A stretch of 64,000 nt of DNA from NCBI GenBank assembly GCA_963920575.1, contig OY986974.1, positions 3,547,275 through 3,611,274 of the forward strand, written 5' to 3'. The stretch comes from Narthecium ossifragum (taxonomy: Eukaryota > Streptophyta > Magnoliopsida > Dioscoreales > Nartheciaceae). This document shows, one piece after another, positions 10,593-22,385 of the stretch. The notes under the pieces are model-generated. The model was not told where the DNA came from. It was given only the letters and a program-made list of their open reading frames with translations, and did no database searches. The position numbers and the translations under genes were made by a program. Every line of letters begins with the position of its first letter. Position 1 is the stretch's first letter.

Positions 10593-12950
10593 ATCGATTA
10601 AAGAAGATGGTGGGAGATCAGAGATGTACTCATGCATGAGAAGAGGGCCAAAGATCAATTTGACTTGATCATCATCATTTCCATCTTTTTTTCTTTTTTT
10701 TTTTGCTATTTAATCTTTTTTACTTTCTGGTGGTGTCTCTTCTTTTAGGGTTTCTAGTAGATGAGGCCATGCAGTACTTGTTTGAGAAAGCTTTCTTTTC
10801 CCCACTTTTGTTCAGACATGGTTCTTGTGGTAACATGGCTATCATGGCATGGTGGGCTGGTGGTCATGATAAAAGTGTGAAGCTTTAATTACTGAGAACC
10901 AATGGTGGTGGCCGGTGGTGCTTCTGCTGCTGGTGGCGGTGGTGGTGGTGATGGTGGTGGAGAAAAAGATGGCTATGGCCAATGAGCACGTAGCTAGCAG
11001 ATCGAGGGAAAAGAAAGGGAAAAAAAAAAATCTTCAAATGTAATGCTTCCAATTTCAATTGAGTTCTTTGATATCGATCGATCGATCGATCAGGGTTGTT
11101 TATTCTTGATTCTGATTTGAATTTAAAGTGCCAGTCATAATTAAATTTTCATTCTTTGTCATCCATCCATTAGTTTTCAAAGATAAGTAGATCGATTAGT
11201 TTATAATGCTGAAGGATCATGCAGTATGAGATTAAGATCAGAGTATCTTCTTTTTTTCTGTACTTTACTGCAATATATCCAGAAGCTGAGACTAATTACT
11301 TTGCATCACTTGCATTTTTCTAACAAAAGTCAACGAAGATTTGGACTTTAATTTTTTAAAGTGTTTATTATCTGGAACTCTGATTAGAATATCCCATTAA
11401 AGAATCCAAATTTATGCCAAATCTATCTCTATCGAGCAGGCCATTGCTAACCATCAACATCAGACAATTGGTCAAATTATTAGTGGTTAGAGAACAGGCT
11501 CTACATATATATGGGCTGCGATTGATTGAATTATAAAACCATATCACAGGCAATGTGGGTTCGTCAGGATCTATGGCAGTTCTTTGTATTTTGAACTGTG
11601 AATAAAACATGGTTGTTCTTGTTAGGCTTCGAATATATAAACTCAACCCTTCCTTTCGACTTAATTTTTCGATTGATTAATGAAGTTAATATGATATCAG
11701 AGCACAACAACAACACGGCTCAACTCCGTCCCTGGTTCCACCAGTCCTCGACTTAAATTAGATAGTTCAATAGCCATGTGTATGCAGCCCATATGTGCTT
11801 TCCGATTAGCTTAGTGAGCACATTGACGTTGATGATGTACTAGCTACAGTGATAGGAAGTAATTAATAGCCTAAGTACCCATGCCCTATCCTTCTTAACT
11901 GACCAATTTGAAATGGATTCCGACTTGTGTGAGAGTCTGTATCTAAGAGGTCATACTCTACTAAAGCTCATGAAAGTTATAAAAATCTAGGGACTAGGGT
12001 AGCTACTAGGAGTTGTTTTAAGCATCTAATGTAACTTTTATGTGAGAAAAGCCCTAAAAACCAAGAAGCATCTTTCATTTAAACCTCGTTATTAGGGTCC
12101 AACTTTTGTTATTCTTAAGGTTCCAACGGCACGCTCACCTCTAATGCATGCGCCTCAAAATGGCTTGAGCTAGAGAGAAGAGAGAGATGGCTATAAGCAA
12201 TTGGGAAGACAACTTTTGCTTTCTTCCTGGAAAGCAAGATGCTGTGTCCATGGCTTTAAGAGCAGGGTTTTGTTGGATAGTCTCCTGTGGAACCCGCAGG
12301 TTGTCGCAGTGGCAAGCCATGGAAGGCACACAGCTCGTTAGGGCTTTAGAGTTGGAGGCTTTGGAGCTTCTCTTTGTTTCAAGTGCATAATGTAGAATAA
12401 TAGATAAGCTTAGATTGGCACACTCAGCTTCAATTGTTTTTTAAGCCAAGAGACAAATGGAACATGCCTGCATCAGTGGGGTATACCAAACATTCCATGA
12501 CAGCAACTGAGGTTCTGTCATTCAATTCTATCAGAATCGAAGAAATGAAAAGTTGAATTCACGATATGTTTTTGTTTGTCATCCTTCCTGTAAGATTATA
12601 TATTCGAATTGAGGAAATGACTGATTTGAAATGCATCAAGTACTTTATGAAATCTCAAAGAATACAGTGAGACTTATCTGAGGAGTAAAATAGAACTTAG
12701 CTCCATACACATTGAGAAGTTTTGAAAGCTTAATTGTTCAGCTGTACAATATGCTCATATTAAGGAGTCAAAACTACAGGAGTTTCCAGCATGACTTATG
12801 CTCATCATACAGGTATTTCCAGCGTAAGACTAATTACAACAAGAGAATACAATACACTATATACTAGATCAATAGTTTGGTTAACCTCCACAAAACATCA
12901 GTACTAATGATTCTAAGCAAGCGCTATTGAACCAATGACCACAAATCCAG
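10593..12950. other. 3' region of the 9573 gene and intergenic DNA
   Basis: 10593-10990 is probably 3' UTR and ends with a GGTGGT-rich low-complexity patch (10903-10957). A short (ATCG)n microsatellite lies at 11074-11091. The rest is AT-rich with no recognisable frame. The 67-codon plus-strand frame at 12187-12390 lacks similarity and codon bias and is left out. Confidence 0.5.
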
Positions 12951-13011
12951 ACTCTAAGCGATGAAGTGCTAGATAAGAAGAAGAATGATGATAACTCAGT
13001 CCAATTGCCTC

Positions 13012-16000
13012 TTACTGGTCGTGAGCAATAAACTCTACACTTGCTCGACAGTATGGGCAATCTCCACAAGACCGGACCCAGGGTTCTAAGCAGCCACGGT
13101 GGAATCTATGGCCACAGGGCAAATGAATTAGCCTATCACCTTCACAAAATATCTCCAGACATATAGAACAATCTAACAAAGACTCCACGGCATCATTATG
13201 TGCTTTTCCTCCAAAAGTTTCTTGCCGTAAACCATTGATTACCTCCCAGCTAAGGCCAGGGGGTTTCCTGCTTATGTCGTGGAACACAGAAGCTTGATTT
13301 GCCTCTTCAATCATGTCACCAAGCAATATCTCAAGTTCAGGCCAGTCTCTTGCCGGACCTGTATACATCCATTCCTCTGGATCAATACCCTCAAAATAAT
13401 CCTCGAATACAAATCCATCCTGAGACATGTCTGAAGCTGTGGTGGTAGTTCGCCTGTGCAGATGTAAATGCCGTCACAAGAACAGTACACTAATATGGAA
13501 TCAACAATGGAGAAGATGAAATTGTGGATCACAAAAAAAGTGTTCAATGCAGGAACCAACCTGCTTCCTGTAAGAGAAGCGGCAGTCAATCTCTGCAGAA
13601 GCCTTGCCCGTGCCTGCAGCACATTGCTAGGGAGATGAGCACCTGTGCTTAACCTCGACCTAGAGAATCGGCTACTGGAAGAAGTTCCATCACTGTTGCT
13701 GGTGATAGTTCTGAATTCGTTAGCTTCAACATGATTGGTTCTATCTGGCTCCTGCTCCTGAACAATCCCGGTACAAAACTTACATATCATATTTCTGAAA
13801 GAGAAAAACTTTTCGATGAAAAGCCTACGGTCCACAAATAACAAAAATGAGCAGTCCTAAAGAAAAAAGAGAAATCTCTGCCAAAACAAAGTCTTTTTTC
13901 AGCAGCAATTTGGTAAATTCAAAAAGTGAGAAGCGGTGAAGAGATTGCAGTGAAACTAAATGGACCAGTTACCAATTGCTCACATTCTAGTCAATTAACA
14001 CTCCATTTGTTTAGCTTCAGAGATACCAGATGCTCAGATATTAGTGAATTAACATTCGCTTTGTCAACAATTTAGATGGGATACCATATGAGAAAGCTAT
14101 CTATCAAAATTTGAGAGGAACTAGAAGTTCATGGTGAGACATAGCAGTGGAGTGACAAGAATTTCCACTATTCCGGTCAGCCCATAAAGTATTGCTATTG
14201 CCATTTACTTGTTCGCACATAGAAACAGCAAGACTTTCAAGAGTCAAAACAAATAAACCATGTCATTAAACCAAAGATCAATGGGATTAAAAAAGTGGAA
14301 AATTGATTACCTTTCTTTAGTCCACGTACTCTAAACACTATTAATATAATTATGTGAAAGCCATAAGTTCTTCTTTTTCAGATAATTATACACCAAACCT
14401 TCTTATCGGTTGTATCCCTTGGATCCAATGTTGAGATTAATAAATATATCATACATCTCTTATATGTCTTGGATTCAAAGTTGAGATTAATATCAGGGCC
14501 GGCCCAACCACTAGGCGACTTAGGCAGTCGCCTAGGGCCCCGGGTTAGAGGAGGGCCCCAAATGCAGTGATTAATGAATCCAAATAATAATTATGACTTT
14601 AATAATATGTTTAATTTATTACACAACAGTCCTAAGTTAAACAAAGGGCCTCCAAATTAAATGTCACAAAAGGTAATATGAAATTTAAGACATACTTAAT
14701 AGCTCTCAAACCCCAAATTAGAAAGTGGGGCCCTTATGTTGATTGTTCCAAAAGGTAATAGTTAATTTATGGCATCTATTAAACACTACTCTAAAAAAAA
14801 TTAAGAAGTAGATGGTGATTTGTGACAAGATTAAAGCCATTTGATCATTTAGCTTTTTTTGTCATCTTTTTACTTTTCTATTAATTCTCTAGCCAATCTC
14901 TTTACTGTCTTACTTATCGTGTATGTTTTGATCTCTCCATCTCTATTATATGTTGAACCTATTTGATGTTTTCACTTAGAGCCCCAATTTGTGAGGGCCC
15001 CATTTGATGTTTTCGCTTAGGGCCCCAATTTGCGTTGGGCCGGCCCTGATTAATATTTATCATGCATCTTCTATATGCTCTAACCTAAAGAGTTCATAGT
15101 ATCCAAATTCTTTAGCATCGAATATCGATATAATACACCCATTAACTAAAAGTTGAGATTAATATTTATCTATATGCTCTAACCTAAAGTGTTCACAGTA
15201 TCCAGAATATTTATCATTGATATAATACACTCTTTTACTAAAAGTTGAGATTAGTATTTACCATACATTATCGATATACTCTAACCTAAAGTGTTTACAG
15301 TTCTTTAGCATCGATATAACACACTCATTAACACAACATAAGCTTTTTCTCTTCTTTTTTTGAGGAAGCAAAACCCTATAGGAATTTTACCACCACACCA
15401 TTTATTAAGAATGTATGTCTTAAACTACCTAAATCTATCGTCCACTTCTATCTTCATGCTCTTCCCACATCCTCATTCTCTTAGCTTTTACTCTAAAGAC
15501 ATAATAATAACCCATATTCTCCGACTTAAAAGTCATTTTCTCCAGTCAGACTCCAAACATCTGAGAGACAAACAAAAACTCATTTTTCTATTTCGCTCAC
15601 ACAGCTACGGTTGGATTTCATCAAAATCCATCTCCTCCACATCAAACCTAAAAGCCCAAATTTAGCATATGTTCTACAAGCATAGTCCAAAGGTACTTTA
15701 TAAAACCTCCATAAACAGAAAGCTCAAACAGATCCAATATTATTCATCAATTATCAGAACAAAAAGATAGTTTTCAGTCTCCAAACCCGCAGGATTCGGG
15801 AACTTTTGAATAGTTTCAGAAGGTCCCATTCGCATTCAAGAGTGGACATCTTACCAACGTGGACGCCCGGCGGCGGCCATGAGGTCGAGGAAGTTGGCGG
15901 CGGCGGCGACCGATAAGGGGCCGGAGGCGACGGTGGCGGACATCCGGGTCTCGGTCGTCGGTGACGGATGGCGGTTCCTCGCCTAGGATCTGGCGAAGGC

Positions 16001-16076
16001 TAGGGCTAGGGCTGGAGCGAAAGCGAGATCTCCAGTTCTGGAACAGCCCCGAGGCGCTACTCATCCTACGAAACAA
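13012..16076 (-). CDS. RING-H2 E3 ubiquitin ligase (286 aa)
   Basis: Three coding exons: 16076-15855, 13757-13561 and 13453-13012. Splice junctions are GTAAGA/CAG and GTTGGT/CAG, and phases agree (0, then 2), giving 286 residues. Translation could also start five codons in, at MSSASGLFQ, which resembles the N-terminus of a plant RING family. Exon 2 has LPSNVLQARARLLQRLTAAS, a conserved feature of that family. Exon 3 carries the RING-H2: CSIC, then CGHRFH, C, and CPYC, that is C-x2-C ... C-x-H-x2-H-x2-C ... C-x2-C, near the C-terminus. It would transfer ubiquitin from an E2 to unknown substrates. An acidic stretch (FEDYFEGIDPEEW) precedes the RING. Intron 1 is 2.1 kb and holds tandem repeats and a hAT element. 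The exon 2 acceptor was chosen by phase; an alternative at 13795 gives stops. Confidence 0.85.
14410..15335. repeat. diverged ~90-bp tandem repeats split by a hAT element
   Basis: Copies share AAAGTTGAGATTAATATTTA, ATATGCTCTAACCTAAAG and AGTATCC followed by ATCGATATAA. They are visible at about 14415-14493, 15049-15150, 15151-15240 and 15241-15335. The hAT element at 14494 interrupts one copy. All lie in intron 1 of the RING gene. Confidence 0.7.
14494..15048. mobile_element. non-autonomous hAT element (555 bp)
   Basis: Terminal inverted repeats of 15 bp (CAGGGCCGGCCCAAC at the left, its complement at the right) and an exact 8-bp target duplication, ATTAATAT, at 14486-14493 and 15049-15056. 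An 8-bp duplication and a CAGGG-type terminus identify the hAT superfamily. Subterminal CCTAGGCGACTTAGG and GGGCCCC repeats are present. No transposase frame, so it needs an enzyme supplied elsewhere. It sits within the 2.1-kb intron of the RING-H2 gene. Confidence 0.92.
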
Positions 16077-17022
16077 TCGATCTCGTCTATCGAGCTCTTG
16101 CCATCTCCATATATATAGAACTAGGGCTCAGACTTAGACCAGAGAAGACGAGGCGATGTTTTCGTCGAGGTTGCCAGACTCCGGTAGGTAGGTTAGTCGG
16201 GTTATGGGTAGAATCATTGACCGACCCGAGAAGTTGGAAGCGGATCGGATTTGGATCAGCCTCGGAGCTCCATTTACATCCTTTACGGCTGGTCATAACA
16301 TGTGCGCAAATCTTTATATAAATAAAAGTGAAGATTTATATGAAACTAATACAGCCATAAACCATAATTTGCATGTTCAGAAAATACCTCTATCAGCAAA
16401 ACACCCTAACATCTTTCACCTCATAAAGTGGAGCTAACCCATTTAACTAATTTATACATGTTTTCAGGGAGATATTGCTAGTGTCACCAACAACAAAATA
16501 CATTGTAGAACTTTAGAAGGCTTGAGACCATGAATATGGTACATTACAATTGGGGACTAATCCCATGTAAGAGGATAAATTGGAATAAAACAATTTTCTC
16601 CTAATTTCAGGGCAAAGACCTAGCAATGTCCAGGCTTCAACAGATGTAGAAATGACCACTGTCTGCTCAAATCCAAGAGCAGCAACATCATCAGCACCAT
16701 CCCAGGTATCGAGGCACACTAGATAGAGAGTTTGTCTCTGCAACAAAACCAAGAAAAATGAAACAAGATAAGAGAACCTCATAGATACCAATAGCACAGT
16801 CAATCTTATGTTGCATAGTCCCAAAAATGATCGCGATTGCTGAAAGCATCATAAATTGTCGATATTGCAAACATATCAGCCCTTTTTGTTTTCTAAATAC
16901 AAACTTTTAAGTGGTCCCAGTGTAGATATGATCTCAAATCAGTTCACATAATACCTCATCAGATGCCGTAGTGACGAGGTGGTAACTTCAGCATCCATGC
17001 ACCACACTGATAGAAAGAATTT
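16077..17022. other. RING gene upstream region and syntaxin-like gene 3' region
   Basis: 16077-16300 is the 5' leader and promoter of the RING gene (minus), with a TATATATAG stretch near 16111. 16300-17022 lies downstream of the syntaxin-like stop. A clean acceptor (TTTTGTTGCAG, ending at about 16740) and a possible donor near 16955 suggest a spliced 3' UTR. No separate gene is seen. Confidence 0.45.
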
Positions 17023-19219
17023 TCAGCTCCTTTGTATAGCACGGAATGCTACTAAGGCTGCAGATAAAAATTTCTTCAATAGAATGTCATCTATTGTCAA
17101 GAGAAAAATATAAAAAAAAAGTTTGTCTTGCACTTTGAGCATTAGATCTACTAAAAGCTAACGCCATCATCCGGGTTGATAAAAATAAGAATATACATGC
17201 GGAGCATGGAAATCTAAACAGACAGACCATGGACCTCAATAAGCTATTAATAATTTCCCAATTGTTCGTATTATATCCAAAGACAGTAAATAAAAACAAA
17301 CAGAAAAAAACAAACAGTGACAAATACTTAATTCATTGCTCAGAACATGTCATTCCACCTTAATTGTGATCATCTGGGTATTGGCTAGAAAGCTGCATAG
17401 TGTACGTAAATAGGGTGTCAAGATGTCCTTGGGTTTATGAAGATTGGTCTAACTAACAATGACGAATGGTCTATCCATAAATTGTTAATAAATAAGCTAT
17501 GTGCAATCAGACCTTCTAATTAAAAGTCTATGCACTTTCATAATTAAGTCCAAACAAAATTGTTGGTAGAACTCGATCGACACTATAAATGTATTAAGGT
17601 GACAATGCCCTGCATGCTTTCAAGGTTCTGGCAGAAACAGCTCAACAGACATACAATCTATGATTCGTGTAGTGCAGTGTTTGAAATGTTTATTCTGCTT
17701 TTCTTTAGATTTGCTAGATTTAGACAAAAGTTTTTGGTGATGTTCATGTAACTTTTGTGGGTAACACAATTGGTTATCATAACTTAAAGCTGGAAATATC
17801 AGATGTTCCAAAACAAACCATGTCAAACGTGTTTGCCTCAAATGATAAAAACAACTAAGCAATTTCTTAATCACTAAAATCTGTCATGTGATTCACTAAG
17901 CAGAGTGCACAATCGCAAGATTACAAAAAGAACTGACAGAACTCACCAATCAAAGAAATAGCTAGTATTGCCAAAAGAATCAATTGTATTCGTCGGCCAT
18001 ATTGAAGTTGATACTGAGACCTCTGAAGCAGCCTATGAAAAGCTCCAAGGCACCCATAGATCTCCTTATCACAAACTTCCTCTTCACAACTACTGAGGCA
18101 GCTCTTGCTTCTTTCATAGCAATCACTCATGCCCTTCATTTGTAAACCGGAAGAGAAGCACACAATAAAAAAGATTGAACAAACACACAGACTAGTAATA
18201 GTCTCATGACAATCAGGTAACAATTTCTGACCTGACTAAATTGATGACTACGTATGGGTAGCAATTCCCCGGCAACATGCTGATACCGAACCTTTGATTT
18301 CCCAATACCATAATTATACCACTTCATCTCAGGTGATGATCCTAGTAAATTCGATAAGCCTGAAAAGCTGACAATCTTTGGAGGATTGTTCTTGGGCAGT
18401 GCACTCAACAAAGACGCACGAGAAGTATTGTCGCTGGGAATTGAGCACTTCCATTCTCTGGCATCAGCAGTAACATTGTCATTCCTCGAATAGTCATGAA
18501 AGCCCTCCTTCGTCTCTTTTGAGTTCGATTCACTAGAGCGCCAAGAATTCTTTGACCCACTTGAAGAAGTCTCTCCACTAATCCCCGCCGAAGTGCTTCC
18601 AGCTTCTTGCTCACCAATAGTTGACGAGGAACCGGAGAGGAAAAGGGCAAGCTCATCTCGCTCCCCTTCATTCAAGCTCACCCAGTTCAATTCACTCTCC
18701 CCAGCCTCAAGACTTGATCTTTTCAAGGAATCCTCCACAGCCAATATCCGACTGCAGATAGCGGCAACAAAATCCCTATGCCGAGCCTTAGTATCGTCAC
18801 CAACTACGAAAATCTCATCGCTTGACCTCACTGCCCGCTCCAATTCCTCCAGCTTTACAATTCAAGCCATAGGGGTATCAAGTTGAAGCCTTTTCCACAT
18901 AAAAAAAAGAAAAACCCTAAAGAGGGTTCGAAGAATTCGACGGTACCTGCCATTTGGCGGTCCCAAGAGCGGTTTGAAGATCCCTCCGGAGCTCCCCAAA
19001 CGGGTTCGAGACGGCTCTCGATTCGTGGATCCACTCTCTATAGATAGATTCCAATCTAAACAGAGAAATCATAGAAATTAAAAACTCTCAATCCACTAGA
19101 AACACAAAGAACAACAACGACTAATAAACCACAACCCCATACCTGTCGGCGGATTCCTGGACCTCCTCAGCGGCGGCGAAAAACGGGTCCTTCTCCCACC
19201 GATCGAAGCACGTCGCCAT
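17023..19219 (-). CDS. syntaxin-6 N-domain membrane protein (342 aa)
   Basis: Five coding exons: 19219-19143, 19055-18947, 18852-18232, 18133-17947 and 17057-17023, totalling 343 codons with the stop and with consistent phases. Residues 1 to about 110 match the syntaxin 6/10 N-terminal three-helix domain: RWEKDPFFAAAEEVQESAD, REWIHESRA, LRRDLQTALGTAKWQLEELE. A serine-rich linker follows. The last two exons together form one C-terminal hydrophobic span (IQLILLAILAISLIG then ALVAF) ending in a short basic tail, which supports the small final exon. No SNARE motif is visible before this anchor, as in the At1g27700-type plant proteins. A role at trans-Golgi/endosome membranes is inferred from the family. 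The 35-bp last exon is the least certain part. Confidence 0.82.
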
Positions 19220-20720
19220 AAGAAACCGATCCGATCTCCCTACCAGAAGAAGCCCTAGCCCTAGTTATCAAATCCCGAAAGAAGACGACTCTCCCTGGCG
19301 CTTATTAATGGAGGTGGGCTTCGGTCAGCAGTCGGTGGACGGCTGTGGAGTAACGCCGTCAGCTGGCCGGCCCCCCTATTAAAGGTTCGAGAACGAGAAC
19401 GGCCGGCGGAGGAGCATTCCCACCATCTTCGCGAGAAGGTGACAGCGAAGAGAGTCGTCTTTAAATCTGACCGCCAGCCGCAGCCAGCGACACGTTTTGT
19501 CGTGTCGGATGGTGACGTAAAGATTGATAAATCTAAATCGGTGCACCCATTTTAGTCAAGTGGATCACGCTGGGTTGGATTTGACGCGGACTTGACCAGG
19601 AGTGGTGGAATTTAACTGCGACCACTGCCCACGTGCATTTTAATATGACAACCCAAAAGATCGAGATAAACGTTCAAATATATTTTTTTAAATCCTATAT
19701 AACTATTTTTAATGTTTATATAATTTTTATTTTATTTATTATTCAAATTTATTCTATTTTTAATCCAAATGGACCTAAATCGATAACGGATAATAAATGA
19801 TGATGATGATGAGTTTATATTAATATTAATCTAATATAAGAAAGCTTTGCATCTTTTGGTAACTGTCATCCTTTCCGCAGTTCAATTACGATGTGTGTGA
19901 TCTTTGCGGGTGATTCACGGATAACTAATAATAGTAGATGTTATATGCAAGCTATTACTGGACTCAATAAAAAATTAGGAATATAAGAATTATTATTGAA
20001 GTGTTGATTATTAATATTGTTATAGAGCAGACGCAGGGAGTTTGAACATGACTTTATTGATTACTTTCTCTAGTTTATTAAATTATGTCTTGGTCGCATT
20101 AATGATTTGAAAAGATATACTGAAGGAGGTATATATGTTAATTAGACTTTGATTTATATAACTGAATACATCTCTTTCAAAAGATTAAATTTGAGACAAT
20201 TTGTAAATTAACACGAAAAGTAATGATGATTGTGCTGATCAATATGATTTATAATTCAATACACGATTAAATTTGAGACAATAATTGATGTGCAGGTCAA
20301 TATGGTTTATATAATTAAATACGTCTCTTTGAAAAGATTAAATTTGGGACAATTGGTGATTTAACAAAAAAGAGTAATGATATATAACATCATGCAGATG
20401 TCATATAAATTATTTCTTCATTTTCCTCGCAGCAAAGGATTCATTTATTACAGACTCTCTCTCACCAGAAAAAAGACGATTTTCTATGTTCATGCTATAT
20501 ATCAGAGCTTCAATATAAAAATATACTGTGTTCGTGGATCAAATGATCATCAATCGTCATACTAATTTATCACTTTATAAATTTCATATTCAACTATAAA
20601 TAGACTTAATTGCTACAAACTAACTCTCCCCATACATATATATATTTCAAGTCTGTAATAATGAAGCTCTAAAAGGAGAGCTCTATAATTATATATAGTT
20701 GGCTTTGATAAAAGATCTAT
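19220..20720. other. intergenic, syntaxin-like gene promoter side
   Basis: GC-rich leader to about 19500, then AT-rich DNA. Diverged repeats near 20140-20370 share AAAGATTAAATTTGAGACAAT and CAATATG(A/G)TTTATA. No coding frame. Confidence 0.5.
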
Positions 20721-21261
20721 CTATTTGCCAATAAATGGGTAATCAAAGGCATCATCAGCATGAGCTGAGAGTTCTTGTGGGGGTTTGTCAACACCTTCAG
20801 AGCTCCTGATCCAGTGGCTTTTCTTAAACGACGCAGCACCCTGTGGAACATCTTCCATCACCCACTCACCACCCTTCGGATAGTAAATTCCGTTCTTCGG
20901 ATGTGGAACCCAGAACGACGACGACTCTGTGGTCACCGTCACCGTCACCGCCACCGGCGCCTTCTTCTCCTTCCCTCCCTGAGGGAGTGTCAGCTGCTTC
21001 ATGCATTCTTGAGCCTTATTTCCAACTTGTTTCATCTCACTGCAACTAGACACATAAATAAAACTTAGTATTCAAAAGCTAACAAGTTTCAGGAAATAAT
21101 AACGAGATTATATGTTTAAATTAGAGGTATAAGAGATCATAGAGATGTTCTTCTCTTCTTTTCTATATATATATGGATTTGCCGGCCGGTGGGCTTGATA
21201 AAGCTTTAAGAAGGGATTAATGCTGCTACCTGCGTATCAGATTGTGCATGTTCTTGCTCAT
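20721..21261 (-). CDS. small LEA-like protein (116 aa)
   Basis: Two exons, 21261-21230 (MSKNMHNLIR plus two bases) and 21039-20721, joined by a GTAGCA donor and TTGCAG acceptor in phase 2. The 116-residue product has no signal peptide. It has a polar N-terminal part and a conserved-looking tail: SFWVPHPKNGIYYPKGGEW, then DVPQGAASF. The W-x-P-(H/D)-P-x-(T/N)-G-x-Y-x-P pattern is found in small plant LEA_3-type or senescence-associated proteins, so this is a tentative family call. A TATA box lies about 100 bp upstream at 21366-21358. The exon 2 reading frame could be extended upstream through a GTG, but splicing gives a normal ATG start. Confidence 0.7.
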
Positions 21262-21357
21262 TATGAATGGCTGCCTAACGGTAGTACTTCGCAGTCTTAA
21301 ATCTCTGCTAATTGTGCTTGTATGTATGCAGATGTTGTTAATCTTGCATGGTCTCTC

Positions 21358-21366
21358 CTTATATAG
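21358..21366 (-). promoter_or_regulatory. TATA box of the LEA-like gene
   Basis: The minus strand reads CTATATAAG, 97 bp upstream of the ATG at 21261, with no competing TATA nearer the start. Confidence 0.55.
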
Positions 21367-22385
21367 GATGAATTCAGAATCCATTGCCTCTCAGGTGGAC
21401 TCCATCTATAGAATAAATGTGGAGGAATGTATGCATATTTCTTCACTTCTCCACTTGTTGATTCGCGAAAGGGTGTTTGATCACTGTAACATTAATGGCT
21501 CCTGCAAGAACAGGAGATGTAAAGGAATCCAGTTCTTTTCGTACCGCTGGAAGGAAAAGGTTCGTACGTACACAGCCAAGTGCAAAAAGAACACTGTTTC
21601 CGTAGAAGGGGGGGCCTTTGGTATCAATGGAGGCTGTTGAAAAGTTGCTGCATTATTGGAGCATTAGTAACATCTTATTCCAAACTAAGAATCATGTACT
21701 TATTTGGTGTGAGTAGGAAGCATTTCTCAGTCTTGGTTGTCAAGATATATGCTTAAGATTGATATGGTTTTATACTCCCAATAGTCTGAGATATGAAATG
21801 GCTGGTGCTGGTTTATCTGCTTTGTGAGGAAGATGGCATTTGATCAGCACTGATGCTGATTCCCTCTTTATCTCCAATATGGAAAGTGGATTACTAGAAG
21901 AAACCAACCATGTTGGTCTGTTCTTATAATGGTCCTTTCGCATTGATGAGAAGTATGAGAAAAATTAAGCAGCTGTTGCATATCTACAAAGTACAGGGAA
22001 TACTATTTCATCAGATTGCTCAATATAACAATTGACGAGAGAGAGAATTTTGCACCAGAGTTTCCCGATTTAGTGAATAGATATGTTGCTCATGGTGCCA
22101 TAATCCGGTGTAAAACAACACAGAATCATCTGAATTATAGTCGGAATCAAGGTATCCTACCAAGAGATCCTGGAAATTTCAGTTGCTACCATACCAAGAT
22201 GAAATTTAACTAAACAATGAACCTTGCAGCATTTCCTTAACAAAACATGCAATGATAGTCTCCTGTTCTTGATTTCTTGCAGAAACTATATATGATACTA
22301 TTGAGGAAAATTTTTTTGCTGAAGAACCATAAGGTGCACAAATTGAACTTTGGAAATAGAAACAGGGACATCGCCTCTGTGTCGT
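21367..22385. other. intergenic, no gene seen
   Basis: Upstream of the LEA-like gene and downstream of CGLD27. The 132-codon plus-strand frame at 21242-21640 overlaps the LEA-like first exon and promoter antisense and has no recognisable domain. Confidence 0.5.

Noticed and set aside
11074..11091. (ATCG)n run resembling the LTR palindromes
   Set aside because: A simple tetranucleotide microsatellite, not arranged as spaced palindromes and not near an LTR.
12187..12390. 67-codon frame with an ATG
   Set aside because: No similarity, no conserved motif, and too short to separate from chance.
13311..13844. 177-codon single frame covering RING gene exon 2
   Set aside because: It reads through an intron; splicing at 13757, 13561 and 13453 gives a continuous family-like protein.
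16087..16296. 69-codon minus frame upstream of the RING gene
   Set aside because: It lies in the leader and promoter and ends before the gene; no domain.
21242..21640. 132-codon plus-strand frame
   Set aside because: It overlaps the first exon and promoter of the LEA-like gene antisense and has no recognisable domain.
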